Source: Epiperipatus broadwayi
Taxonomy: Eukaryota > Onychophora > Udeonychophora > Euonychophora > Peripatidae
Direction of reading: 5' to 3'
DNA length: 64,000 nucleotides
Assembly: GCA_028023455.1 (NCBI GenBank)
Contig: JAQFVV010012669.1
Span: forward strand, 746,501-810,500
Below, piece by piece: positions 12,836-24,986 of this stretch. The notes under the pieces were generated by a model. That model was not told where the DNA came from, ran no database searches, and saw only the letters and a program-made list of their open reading frames with translations. Positions within the stretch are counted from its first letter, which is position 1. The number at the start of each line of letters is the position of its first letter. A program made the position numbers and the translations under genes.

Positions 12836-12965
12836 TATTTAATCCAAGGCTATGTATAACAATTTACATATTAACACAATCTATACTTACCTATATCATC
12901 ATTAGACATCTGTTTTAAGCATATTAATAACAATTTACCTATTAACACAATATATAAGGGACTTA
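12836..12965. repeat. ~70-bp minisatellite, locus 1
   Basis: About 1.5 copies of a unit containing AACAATTTAC.TATTAACACAAT and ATCATCATTAGACATCTG. The same unit occurs at 16950-17092 and 18595-18850. It lies left of the 404-bp array, mirrored by locus 2 on its right. Confidence 0.65.
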
Positions 12966-15069
12966 AACTCGAACTTTCAAGCTCTTTATATCTATACAAT
13001 CTATCTTATACAACTGATCATATGATCACATACATGTGAAAAAGTTAAATGATCTCCAACATAGTATTTTGTGCTAAACCAGCACTCCTCAGTTGGTCCA
13101 GATCATCATTTACCACACACATATACAATAGGTACTCAATTTATATTAAGATAGCAAATTTTTAAACGTTAATGGACAAGCTTCAATCTTCTCCATTCCC
13201 CAACTTTTCAGCCATCTATTTCATTGAAAACCCAAGAATGAGTACTCAAAGCCCTTGTTGATATCAATATTGCTGTCATACCCATTACATTACATTAGGT
13301 TTAGTATAGACAATATATTTAAATGTTATATATATATGACAATAGATGGCGTTCTACCAAAAACACTGTCAAGCGTATGTTTTGTTTACATAAACGTCAG
13401 AGCAAGCATTCACTATCTCTAACTTTAGTTCCACTTTCAGATCATGATTTCAAGCTATTTGCTATCGTCAGTGAAAGACAGGAATAAGAAACTAGATCTA
13501 AACACAAACTCTGAGCATTTATGAAACAGTTTCTATTCAGCTTGCAAGCGTGAATCTTTTAGACACATAATGTCTTCAAACTCAGCATAGCAAGTCAGAT
13601 AGCTACATGGGTCTGATATCAGCTCAACATTACCACATAGTAGAAGCCTCTGCAATATATATCATTGCAAGAAAGACCTCAAAGGTACATTTATGAAAAA
13701 CAAAAAAACACAAGTTAAAACTTGCTAATGCTTGTATTTATGACAATAGATGGCGTTCTACCAAAAACACCGTCAAGCATATGTTTTGTTTACATAAACA
13801 TCAGAGCAAGCATTCACAATCTCTAACTTTAGTTCCACTTTCAGATCATGGTTTCAAGCTATTTGCTATTGTCAGTGAAAGACAGGAATAAGAAACTAGA
13901 TCTAAACACAAACTCTGGCATTTATGAAACAGTTTCTATTCAGCTGAATAAAAACTGTTTCATAAATGCTTAGAGTTTGTGTTTAGATCTAGTTTTATGT
14001 AAACAAAACATATGCTTGATGGTGTTTTTGGTAGAATGCCGTCTATTGTCATAAATACAAGCGTTAGCAAGTTTTAACTTGTGTTTTTTTTTTCATAAAT
14101 GTACCTTTGAGGTCTTTCTTGCAATGATATATATTGTAGAGGCTTCTACTATGTGGTGATGCTGAACTGATATCAGACCCATGTAGCTATCTGGCTTGCT
14201 ATGCTGAGTTTGAAGACATTACGTGTCTAAGCTGAATAGAAACTGTTTCATAAATGTTCCGAGTTTGTGTTCAGATCTAGTTTCTTATTCCTGTCTTTCA
14301 CTGACGATAGCAAATAGCTTGAAATCATGATCTGAAAGTGAAACTAAATTAGAGATAGTGAATGCTTGCTCTGACATTTATGTAAACAAAATATACGCTT
14401 GACGGTGTTTTTGGTAGAATGCCATCTATTGTTATAAATACAAGCATTAGCAAGTTTTAACTTGTGTTTTTTTGTTTTTCATAAATGTACCTTTGAGGTC
14501 TTTCTTGCAATGATATATATTGCAGAGGCTTCTACTATGTGGTGATGCTGAACTGATATGAGACCCATGTAGCTATCTGACTTGCTATGCTGAGTTTGAA
14601 AACATTACGTGTCTAAAAAATTCACGCTTGCAAGCTGAATAGAAACTGTTTCATAAATGCTCAGAGTTTGTGTTTAGATCTAGTTTCTTATTCCTGTATT
14701 TCACTGACGATAACAAATAGCTTGAAATCATGATCTGAAAGTGGAACTAAAGTTAGAGATAGTGAATGCTTGCTCTGACATTTATGTAAACAAAACATAC
14801 GCTTGATGGTGTTTTTGGTAGAACGCCATCTATTGTCATAAATACAACCATTAGCAAGTTTTAACTTGTGTTTTTTTGTTTTTCATAAATGTACCTTTGA
14901 GGTCTTTCTTGCAAGGATATATATTGCAGAGGCTTCTACTATGTGGTGATGCTGAACTGATATGAGACCCATGTAGCTATCTGACTTGCTATGCTGAGTT
15001 TGAAGACATTACGTGTCTAAAAGATTCACGCTTGCAAGCTGAATAGAAACTGTTTCATAAATGCTCAGA

Positions 15070-15880
15070 AATTAAATTCAACGATTATATTAATATTTCT
15101 TAAGGCTAAGCACTTTCAGAGCTTACAACTCATATTCATAGCCTTCTAACGTAGTAATTTATGCAAATCCATGCAAGCTTATTTATATTGTCCATCTCTT
15201 TGAAATGGAAAAGCATGTATCTCTAAGTTTGGTTATGTCTGCCATACATTCCTAATATTGCAAGAAAACTAGTCAAAAAATTGCAGAATGAATTCACAGT
15301 AGGTTTTCGAACCCCTCCTAACACCAATAGACATTTTGAACAATTCTAAGGACAAAATTGACCTACAATCAACACCACACGTGGTGTACAAGTTGGAATG
15401 CCCTCAGGCAAACTGCAGTGCAGTATACTATGGTGAGACTCGGGCCATGATAAACAACAGAGTGGCTCAGCACAAATACTTATACAAAAGAGTATTAAGA
15501 AGAAACGAAGGCAGCTCAGTATTTGTGGACCACCAAAAAGAGGCTAATCATGAATTTGAACCTGCAAATGCTAGAATAATTGCAACTGAAAGAAATGACA
15601 TCAAAAGGAAGGTTAAAGAAGCATGGTATATATCAAGAGATTTGAAAGCAATAAACAGGAGCGATACATGCTTTTCCATTTCAAAGAGATGGACAATATA
15701 AATAAGCTTGCATGGATTTGCATAAATTACTATGTTAGAAGGCTATGAATATGAGTTGTAAGCTCTGAAAGCGCTTAGCCTTAAGAAATATTAATATAAT
15801 CGTTGAATTTAATTTCACTATATACGTTAAGCGTATTTAATATTACATAGTTATCAATAGTGAAGAAAAAATCGGAAATT
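15070..15880 (+). mobile_element. 5'-truncated Penelope-like insertion with inverted terminal repeats
   Basis: An 811-bp insertion in a 404-bp satellite unit. The target duplication ATAAATGCTCAGA is present at 15057-15069 and 15881-15893; uninterrupted units show one copy. Bases 15070-15221 are the near-perfect reverse complement of 15663-15814. The repeated 152 bp comprises the last codons of the nuclease frame plus the 3' tail, so the left arm is an inverted duplicate of the element's own 3' end. Partial and inverted pseudo-LTRs are known in Penelope elements. The right end extends a further 66 bp beyond the inverted match. Confidence 0.9.
15258..15701 (+). pseudogene. Penelope-like element GIY-YIG endonuclease domain
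   Basis: GIY-YIG nuclease region that ends Penelope-like polymerases. Visible landmarks are PHVVYKLECP, the spaced cysteines CPQANC, AVYYGET (equivalent of YIG), a conserved arginine and histidine in NNRVAQHKY, then TERNDIKRKVKEAW and the C-terminal ISKRW. The frame at 15336-15701 opens with TTG, not ATG. The preceding conserved block GFRTPPNTNRHFEQF is in another frame, so a one-base frameshift lies near 15347. The reverse transcriptase is missing, so this is a dead fragment. The core nuclease residues look well preserved, indicating a fairly young insertion. Closest relative here: the copy at 5.3-5.7 kb. Confidence 0.88.
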
Positions 15881-16949
15881 ATAAATGCTCAGAGTTTGTG
15901 TTTAGATCTAGTTTCTTATTCCTGTCTTTCACTGACGATAGCAAATATCTTAAAATCATGATCTGAATGTGGAACTAAAGTTAGAGATAGTGAATGCTTG
16001 CCCTGATGTTTATGTAAACAAAACATACGCTTGATGGTGTTTTTGGTAGAACGCCATCTATTGTCATAAATACAAGCGTTAGCAAGTTTTAACTTGTGTT
16101 TTTTTGTTTTTCATAAATGTACCTTTGAGGTCTTTCTTGCAACGATATATATTGCAGAGGCTTCTACTATGGGGTGATGCTGAACTGATATCAGACCCAT
16201 GTAGCTATCTGGCTTGCTATGCTGAGTTTGAAGACATTATGTGTCTAAAAGATTCACGCTTGCAAGCTGAATAGAAACTGTTTCATAAATGCTCAGAGTT
16301 TGTGTTTAGATCTAGTTTCTTATTCCTGTATTTCACTGACGATAACAAATAGCTTGAAATCATGATCTGAAAGTTGAACTAAAGTTAGAGATAGTGAATG
16401 CTTGCTCTGACATTTATGTAAACAAAACATATGCTTGACAGTGTTTTTGGTAGAACGCCATCTATTGTCATAAATACAACCATTAGCAAGTTTTAACTTG
16501 TGTTTTTTTGTTTTTCATAAATGTACCTTTGAGGTCTTTCTTGCAAGGATATATATTGCAGAGGCTTCTACTATGTGGTGATGCTGAACTGATATCAGAC
16601 CCATGTAGCTATCTGGCTTGCTATGCTGAGTTTGAAGACATTATGTGTCTAAAAGATTCATGCTTGCAAGCTGAATAGAAACTGTTTCATAAATGCTCAG
16701 AGTTTGTGTTTAGATCTAGTTTCTTATTCCTGTCTTTCACTGACGATAGCAAATAGCTTGAAATCATGATCTGAAAGTGGCACTAAAATTAGAGATAGTG
16801 AATGCTTGCTCTGACATTTATGTAAACAAAACATACGCTTGACGGTGTTTTTGGTAGAATGCCATCTATTGTCATAAATACAAGCGTTAGCAAGTTTTAA
16901 CTTGTGTTTTTTTGTTTTTCATATATATATATATACACACATTATTCTT

Positions 16950-17092
16950 AATATTCGTTTCTAGATTATATATAACAATTTATTATTAATATGATCAATA
17001 TTTATTTACATCATGTTTAGTCATCAATTTCAAGATTATGTATAACAATTTATCTATTAATATAATTATTATTAAATCATATTGAATAATCT
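16950..17092. repeat. ~70-bp minisatellite, locus 2
   Basis: Two units, marked by TATAACAATTTAT.TATTAATAT about 72 bp apart. They belong to the family at 12.84-12.97 and 18.60-18.85 kb and begin right after the (AT)n/(AC)n edge of the 404-bp array. Confidence 0.65.
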
Positions 17093-17364
17093 TGTATAAA
17101 AAAAACATGATAAAGTCTCACAAATGTTAACAACCAAAACATTTATTACCCAATAAAACAAGAAATCTCTTTTGTAAGCTATTAGATGCTAAATATACTA
17201 ATAAATCTGAATATCAGCAATTTGTGAGAATGAAATTTAATTCTATTTCAAATATATAACAATGACGATGATGTAACTTTAGCATTATTTTATTTCCTAA
17301 AGCAGTGCCATTAAGCTAATAAACATCACATGATCATCATTTCTTATGCTTGCTATTAATTGAT

Positions 17365-18068
17365 ATTAAACAGGCAAAACTCTTCATACATATTGCCATT
17401 CAGTACAAGCCAGAGTAATCAATGGATGCCAGAAGACTTGTGTATAAAATCACCAGCTAGTGCCTATTCATCCAATATCCCTAGACTAGTTTCTGGCTTG
17501 TGACTTCCATCAGTGAAGAGCTTTGGATCTGAGAGCACTGCACCTAGATCTTAGGATCTAATGTACTGAGTGACAATATGTATGGAGAGTTTTGCCTGTT
17601 TAATAACAGTTATAAGCAAGCACAAGAAATAGTGATTATGCAATGTTTATTGGGTTAAAACCAAACCTGCCTAATAGGATAGTGGTGGCTATGTTTATTA
17701 AAGAACTAAAGATATCAAAATGTATAGGTGCTGAATTGAATTCAGATCTATATGACTATATAAGCTAATGAACTTGGATTGAAATTATTATAGTGTTTTC
17801 AATTTAAAAATCATAGTTTTGTAGTTAAGTAGAGATAAAAGGTGGATGCTGGAGGGTTGCATTAGATCCTAAAATATAGATGCAGTGCTCTCAGATCCAA
17901 AGCTCTTCATTGACAAAGGCCACAAGCCAGAAACCAGTCTAGGGATATTGGATGAGTAGGCAATAGATAGGGATTTTATGCACAAGCCTTCTGGCATCCA
18001 TTGATTACTCTGGCTTGCACTGATCGGCAATACATATGGAGAGTTTTGCCTGTTTAATAACAGTGTCA
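17365..18068. repeat. Inverted satellite pair, family C
   Basis: Bases about 17370-17555 are the imperfect reverse complement of 17865-18060, joined by an internal stretch. Landmarks are AGAGTTTTGCCTGTTTAATA at both outer ends, ATCCATTGATTACTCTGGCT, and GCAGTGCTCTCAGATCCAA. The connecting part (GCTGAATTGAATTCAGATC, then TAAGCTAATGAACTTGG) is positioned like the CTGAACTGATATCAGACC block of the 404-bp unit. One member occurs alone with a target duplication at 49072-49363, and a fragment at 63.77-63.93 kb. The minus-strand open frame at 17869-18069 falls inside and is not a gene. Confidence 0.8.
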
Positions 18069-18594
18069 CTAAGCAGAGTAAATTATTATTTTAAATAATT
18101 TTAAGAAAGATCAAATAATTTAGCAAATGTAAAGATTTATGGTGTGATATGACTGAAATTTATACAAAACTATAAATCTTTATATTTACATTTGATAAGC
18201 GATTTGATTTTTATCAAAAATAATGCACAAGTTATTTAATTATTGTGGAGTATTTAAAATGGACTTAAATTTCATTTATGCAAATTATTATTATGATTTA
18301 CAAAAAATATATCTCATTTTCTTGGCTAATAAATAACAATTTTGGTATTAATATCTGAGAGACTTTACTATTTCTTATGCAAGATCATGTCAAAGTTATC
18401 TTACTGTTGAAAATTTAAAATAATTAAATTTCATTTTTGCAAATTTTTGATTGTGAATTTGTTAGTGTTTTTAGTATCTATCACCTTATGAAAGAGATAT
18501 CTTATGATATTGGTTAATAAATAATAATTTTGGCATTAAAATTAATGAGACTTTATTCTTCAAGATCATTCCATATGATTTAATACTTATTTTT

Positions 18595-18850
18595 AATTAC
18601 ACTACATCATAAGTTTTTATATCTCCTATTAATATATAATCTATATTTATGTAATCATCATAAGCCATCTGTTTCAAATCTATATCTAACAATTTGGTTA
18701 TTAATATAAAATGTTTATCTACATCATCTTTTGCAATTTCAAAACTATGTGTATTAATTTACCTATTAATACAATCTATTTATCTACAACATTTTTAGCC
18801 ATCTGTTTCAAGGCTACAGATAAAAATTTACTTATTAATACATCCCTAGT
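18595..18850. repeat. ~70-bp minisatellite, locus 3
   Basis: Four degenerate units. ATTAAT landmarks fall at about 18628, 18700, 18765 and 18834. The consensus contains CATCTGTTTCAA, ACAATTTACCTATTAATACA and TCTACATCAT. Confidence 0.75.
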
Positions 18851-20697
18851 CAATAAATGTACATGAATCTGGGAATTTATGTTATAATGTTTATTAGATT
18901 TTGACAAATTATAATAGCAGTTATCCAAAATAGACTGTTTTTATTTATTACAGCATGGAAGACTTAAATAATTTAATAAAATCTCTTGCATTAACATTTC
19001 AATTGTTTAAATAATTTTACTTGAATTTGAATTAAAAAGAAAAGCTAAGAGTAAAGAATTGATTCATGAACATCCTATTTTTTAAAAAAAAAGAGAAACT
19101 CTTTTTAGATTAGAAAAAAATATACCGGCTGTATTATTTTTAAAGATATTTATAAATTTTAATCAACAATGACCTGTTAAGGGAGAGACTGTTACAGGAT
19201 AGTACTTTTTTGTTTTTAAGGAAAAAGAAACATAAAATCTAAGTTTAAAGACATTATAATCAATCAATCAAATCTTTGTTAGAGTAATCTGTCAAGGGGC
19301 TGATTTTTTTTTTTTTTTAAAAAAAAAGAAAGAAAAGTCTTTATCATTAAAGTAGTGAAATTTATATTTTTTTCAAATGGAATTAATTATGAAAGATATT
19401 TTTAAAAATTTTATTATTCAAATATGATAGATGAATTTCATTTATATGTTAATTAATCATTGTACTGCACCTATGTGTGCAGATGATAGCTATATGTTTA
19501 AGTAAACCTAAATTGAGGTATATATGTCAGTTAAGTGATAACATAAAGTTTTTATTTTATACAATTCAAATATGTTCAGAAATTATTATGTAACATGTAT
19601 GTGTATATATATATCAATGTGTGTCAAATAAACACAAATTATAATCATTTTCTCTATTATTTTATGACAATTCAAATATGTTTAGAAATTATTGTCACAT
19701 GTATATATATATATATAAATTATAATCATTTTTTACTTTTATTAAATGTCAATTGAAAGGTATTCATTGTATATTATAAAACACATGACTGTGTGCATAT
19801 CTATATATGTATTGCATGTAAACCCATTAAGAGATATTGTAATTCAATATAATAACTTGAATTTTGTATTAACCATGTAAATCACAGTGTGATAGTTTTT
19901 TTTCATTGTGTATTACTCAAAATCAGAAGACTTAATTGATATGTGTATAGCCATATTCTACAAACTTTAACTTCATTTATTTTTTTTGTTTTTAATAAAT
20001 GTGTATTTCAAATGTTAAAATTATTCTAGTGACTTAATTCTAAATGGTTTTTAGATTATATTATTATATGGCATCATCTCTTGGTTACAATATAATTATA
20101 GAGCTTATATTCTCTGAACTAGATTCATGCATAACAGTCATATATATTAACGGGGATATATTTTAGAGCAGAGACATTGTCCTATCTTGGCATGCCTATG
20201 TACTATATTTTATTTTAGTTTAGTCTCTATTAAAAATTAAAATTTATAATGGCCAGTATATGAATGGTATTAAGTAGACAGAACATTGATGATGATCAGC
20301 ATGTTTTAAGATCCCAGTCTTATGATTTTTATGACTGTATTTTCTATGGATGAGCACTTAAGCTTGTGCATCCAAATTAAAGTTTAAATAAGTGTCCAAG
20401 CTGGCAAAGGCTATAGTTGGCCTAGTCTACAATGGGCCCATTTCAAATCATCACAAGATTAACTGTTGATTTATTTTGATGATGATATTCCAATCAATAA
20501 TGATTACTTATATTTACTTATTACTTATTGATAATGCTGGTGGATATATAGTTAATCATAGTTATTCTAGTGAGTTAACTGGGCTGAGCTTAGAGATCTT
20601 CTCTCATGCTCTTAGAATATATAAAATTGCTTATATATGTTTTAGATGTTTTTTACTTTAATGTCTTATAACTATAATATTAAATTTACATTGTTTC
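18851..20697. other. No gene recognised; AT-rich spacer
   Basis: Homopolymer tracts and short AT microsatellites only. A similar segment (CAATTCAAATATGTT.AGAAATTATT) appears twice near 19565 and 19670, suggesting a degraded duplication. Confidence 0.45.
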
Positions 20698-20769
20698 AGT
20701 ATTTGAATATATATATATATATGATAAATAATTCAGTATTTGAATATATATATATATATGATAAATAAT
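20698..20769. repeat. Tandem duplication of a ~36-bp unit
   Basis: CAGTATTTGAATATATATAT followed by ATATGATAAATAAT appears twice in a row. Confidence 0.9.
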
Positions 20770-21725
20770 ACAAGATTACTGGTACTAATACACAATAAGT
20801 AAAATGCGAACAAAAATTCCAAGTCATTTTGAAATATAATTTTCATAATTCAAATGAGAAATTAGATACACGATACAAATGCAATTCAATTAATTCAAAA
20901 TATATTTACAAAATCAAATTTTACCTCACTTTACCAAAAACTTTCTTTGTAAAATGTACCATGCATTTAATTTATCACAAAAATTCCAAGACATTTTAAA
21001 ACTTCCTTTATCATCAGGAGAATTTATTTAAAGAAAAATAGTAAAAGTTGATCTTTTTAATATTTGTTTTTCTCTTGCTTTATCCATGTCAATTTAAAAT
21101 TTACTTTCTCATGTGTTAAATATATTTAAACTGAAATCCCAAAAGTTTATCAAATTCATTAGTATAACTAATTGCAATTTTCATTATTTAAATGAGAAAA
21201 GATATATATGGTACAAGCATAATTTAATTAATTAAAAATATATTTACAAAATCTAATTTTATTTCACTTTACCAAAAAATTTCCTAACAATCTAATGTGA
21301 TGCACTGTGACTTCTCCTTAAACAGAATCAGGAATCTCTCAGCAACTATGCCCAGAGAAACCTGTTGGCCACTTTACCTTCCCTTTCCATTTCCCACCCT
21401 AAGTTTTCCCATAATCTGCTCCATCCCATTTCCACAACATAATCTTTGTCAACTCTATAGCCTTTATATCTAAATCCCCCTTATCTTTTCAATTACAATT
21501 GCAATATTTTAATCAATGCTGCTCTTTTTTTGTATTGTTATGTCATCATTCTAAAATAGTTCATTGCATTTTATATTGCAAATTACCAAAGTTTTTAAAA
21601 CAATTAAATACCAAAAAGTAAAAATCCATAGTCTATGTAATTCTCAAAAAGAAAAAATGTTTTAGATTCATGAAGATTGGTGCAATATTTGTTAAGATAT
21701 TAATTTGCAACACATAAACTTTCAT
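20770..21725. other. No gene recognised
   Basis: AT-rich spacer. TTTACAAAATC.AATTTTA and CACTTTACCAAAAA recur near 20905 and 21243, a weak internal duplication. Nothing coding was seen. Confidence 0.45.
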
Positions 21726-21726
21726 T

Positions 21727-21765
21727 TATATATATATATATATAAATATATATATATATATGATA

Positions 21766-21800
<35 letters not shown>
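21727..21800. repeat. (AT)n tract forming a TGATAGTA...TACTATCA hairpin
   Basis: Long AT run with inverted flanks at the left edge of the 3' LTR. It probably expanded into and obscured the LTR terminus. Confidence 0.85.
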
Positions 21801-21801
<1 letters not shown>

Positions 21802-24370
21802 TATCAGTCAATGTCTACCCTGTGGATTCATACCATGCACACAAAACCGAACATGAGGTTACTGTCATGCATCAGAATATGGCATCCTAATAAATGCAAT
21901 ATTAAATTCTAAAATGAATAAATTAAAGATATTTAATTGAAGTTCTAAAGGAGAGAGATCAAACCAAAGCTGTTTATATTTCCTGATCTCTCCCTTACCA
22001 AAACTCTATTGTCATGTTAATTGATATCATGAGGCTGACCATAACATACTTTTGAAAGAAAGAATTTTAACTTTGTCTTTACATGCCACTTTTGGAAAGA
22101 GAAAACCCACTCCTGAAGGGATATATAACTACCAACAAAATATATAAAACAAAACAAAAAAATAAAGAAAAGATATCAGCATGTCAACAAACTTTTAATA
22201 ACCCCGATAAACTATCATCTTATAGGCTAGTTCAGACAACTACTTATCTCAGGTACATTTGGATTTATGATATTATTTAAGAAATTTATATAATTTTGTC
22301 ACAGAGAGAGAGAGAGAGAGATTTTCCCCCAATAAATCCACCACCATTATTTTATACACATGAATAAAACATATTTTATTAAAATAAGCATTATGATAAA
22401 AGCAAAAAAAATTAATAAGTAAACTGATTTAATTTCAATACAGAACTCTCCTCCTATTTTCTTCATTTAAATATCCTTGAATAACATGGTCTGAGTTTCT
22501 ACCTACACACACAGATTAAGTATTACTTTTCTTACAGATAATAGCAACAAACATATATATATATGCATTCTTCCCATTTCTTTATTAAACACTTTATAAA
22601 TGTCCGTTTTGTGTATAAATCAAATGCACTCAGCGAAAAAAGCAAAATAACATAATTTCCCACAATTAAAATTTCTTTTCTGCTAGGTGCATATATGTGT
22701 TACAAGCAACACCAAAAATAAAATACACACACACACATATATATATAAGCTTTCTAAAATTAATGTGGGAGAATTGTTTAAAGTAGAAAAATCTGACCCT
22801 TTACGGATAAACAAGATAACATACATGTAATACAAAAAAAACATATCGATAAAAATTCATCTCATCAAGAGATACTGATACTAATAAAATATATACCATC
22901 CGGTTTCTTTCTGATTACTTCATATTGACCATCTACAGACTTTAGAACTTCTGAGGGTGCTAAAAAACATAGCAACAAGGTAGCGAGGACTTCCCTTATT
23001 TTCAGAAGAATGTAGGCTTTAAGATGTTCATCATCATCATCAGCTGGCATTGGTGGCTACATGGCAGTGGCTTAGAAGTCAGGCTGGTGCAGATGTGGAG
23101 AGTTTACTCAATCTTTCTTATACTGACTAACTTAAGGCTTTTCATTTCTATTCACAGCAACAGCCGACTGCTAACTAATTGTGCAACATTTGAGTGACTT
23201 TCATTTCTAGCCAGGCTCAGCTCTGTTCTCTTTTTTTACCAATTTCTTTACAGTTTAATGACCCGCATCTTTTTCTTAAATCTCCAGATGAATTCTCAAA
23301 TAAGGCTTGTTCTCTTTTTTTACCAATTTCTTTACTGTTTAATGACCCGCATCTTTTTCTTAAATCTCCAGATGAATTCTCAAATAAGGCCTTAATAAAA
23401 CAGTCTTAGGAGTCTTCAAAGACCAAATAATATCAGTCAGACAGTCTTCCTAGACCTGTGGTTAAATACTTAATCATCCAAGCATTTCACAGCATACCAA
23501 AAAAATGAAATGTAGCAAGGTGAACAAAAATATATCAGAGATGATACCAATGAAAAAGACTCCCCAGCCTCTGTTGAACCTCTTTTATAGCACTCTCAAC
23601 CCAGTACAAATTGAGTATCCCCCCTATTACTATTCCATTAGCTAACTAAATTCTTAGCTAATTGATTGCAACAATTAGTACAGCTTTTTACATCTTTTCT
23701 TTTCTATCTCTAATTTTCCACTCAGACCCACTTACATTATCAAGGAGTTCTGTGTACACCAATTTTCTACTTTTTAATACAATGGAAGTTGTCCGCTATT
23801 AGTTACAAAGTTAAAAATAAAATAAAATCTAAAATAAAATCACTCTAGATTTTCTCTGCTAATATTGGCATTCAATTACTTTACATTTTTATTTTTTAAA
23901 ATAAAATACAAAGGACAGGATGATCATTTTAATCCATTGATGAAAATTAAAATTTGGTTATACAATAACAATCTGCATTGGCTTTAACTTATTAACAAAA
24001 AATATATATAATAAACATAAAAAAAAAAAAAACGCACAGAACATTTTTAATCAGTTTGTTCATCCCTTTTTCTATATATGTATTCTCACACATAAACAAT
24101 TTACAAATGCAAATTGGAAAAATTCATGATAATTAAAAATAAAAAAAAAGAATTATAATTTTCATATATATTCATCACTTTTTTTAATATTTTATTTACT
24201 CCCTGGTGTAGGTAAAAATATCTGCACAAATCATTGTCATTCATTCAATAGTAAGCATATATAATTTCATACTTTTTATGACTATAAAATATAAATCTGT
24301 ATACATATAAGTGGATGAAACTATCACTATGGCCACCTTGTGCATGACCCTTTGAAGAGTGCCTGTCACA
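21790..24370 (-). repeat. 3' LTR of the large-LTR element
   Basis: Collinear with the right-hand LTR throughout. Examples: ATGTCTACCCTGTGGATTC at 21810, AAGAAAAGATATCAGCATGT at 22165, TTGGTGGCTACATGGCAGTGG at 23051, and GGCCACCTTGTGCATG at 24331. Near 22300 it keeps the (GA)n tract also seen at 33320. The left terminus is masked by the AT tract. CATG at 22180-22183 is the intact empty site corresponding to the palindrome insertion in the other LTR. Confidence 0.8.
23224..23391. repeat. 84-bp tandem duplication within the 3' LTR
   Basis: TGTTCTCTTTTTTTACCAAT starts at 23224 and again at 23308; the two 84-bp copies are nearly identical. The 5' LTR has a single copy near 35548, so the duplication arose after integration. 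It creates the repetitive plus-strand open frame at 23194-23409, which is not a gene. Confidence 0.95.
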
Positions 24371-24386
24371 ATACCCCTCACTTCTC
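24371..24386 (-). other. Polypurine tract of the large-LTR element
   Basis: On the minus strand GAGAAGTGAGGGGTAT lies directly before the LTR start TGTGACAGG. This is the expected site for plus-strand priming in an LTR retrotransposon read on the minus strand. Confidence 0.6.
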
Positions 24387-24986
24387 ATGAGACATTGAAA
24401 TGGGAGTAACCATTTAATGTCTCAACTATTTACTATCTTTCTTTCAAGACAACCCAATACAAAAAAAATAATATATATTTATAACATCCCTTTCTGTGCT
24501 AATCATGAGAACATTACAGATATGATGTTTAAATTCCAAAGATGCAAACTAACCTTGCCATTTTCCTGCACTTCAAGCTAGAAATAACAGAGACACAGAG
24601 CATCAGCATAAAAAATTCCTCCATCTAAAATCCCTGATAACTATGCAAAGCAACCAAAATAAGAATAAAGTAAATGCACTCTGTTCATTCCTTATTGGAG
24701 TCTTATAGGATCTTGTGCATTATCAGGATAAGGGTCTCTCTCTTAACCAAGAGCCCTGCACCATGCTAACCTCTCTTGAAGAAATATGTGTGCTTAACAA
24801 ATTATTAATCTCAGAGGGAATTTTTCTCCCTGCAGATTATGTGAGAAATCAATACTTCTTAGTGAAGAACATAATTTGCCATGGTGCTACAGAAATTTCA
24901 GATTACACAAAAAATATCAGCCAACACTCTGAGCTCTAATCATCTCCAATCCTACAGTACAGAAAATACAAACAAATACCAACCTA
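24387..24986. other. Interior of the LTR element, no domain recognised
   Basis: Between the purine tract and the 315-bp duplication. A plus-strand frame at 24715-24939 (74 codons) is antisense to the element and unrecognised. No protease, reverse transcriptase, RNase H or integrase motif was found on the minus strand. Confidence 0.5.

Larger units (their letters stand above)
13336..16922. repeat. 404-bp satellite array with inverted junction
   Basis: Two units run in one orientation (13338-13738 and partial 13739-13946), then the array flips at the palindromic junction TATTCAGCTGAATA (about 13939-13952). About six more units follow inverted. The landmark CTATTGTCATAAATACAA recurs at about 14043, 14426, 14830, 16058, 16461 and 16865. 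Spacings are 383, 404, 1228, 403 and 404; the 1228 step equals 404 plus the 824 bases added by a Penelope insertion and its target duplication. The first inverted unit lacks about 110 bp and the second is shortened. (AT)n tracts bound both ends. Units carry GTTTAGATCTAG, GAGTTTGAAGACAT and TTATGTGTCTAAAAGATTCA. Confidence 0.95.

Noticed and set aside
13336-16922. Regularly spaced repeats considered as a CRISPR array
   Set aside because: The units are 404-bp contiguous satellites without short repeats and unique spacers; the DNA is eukaryotic.
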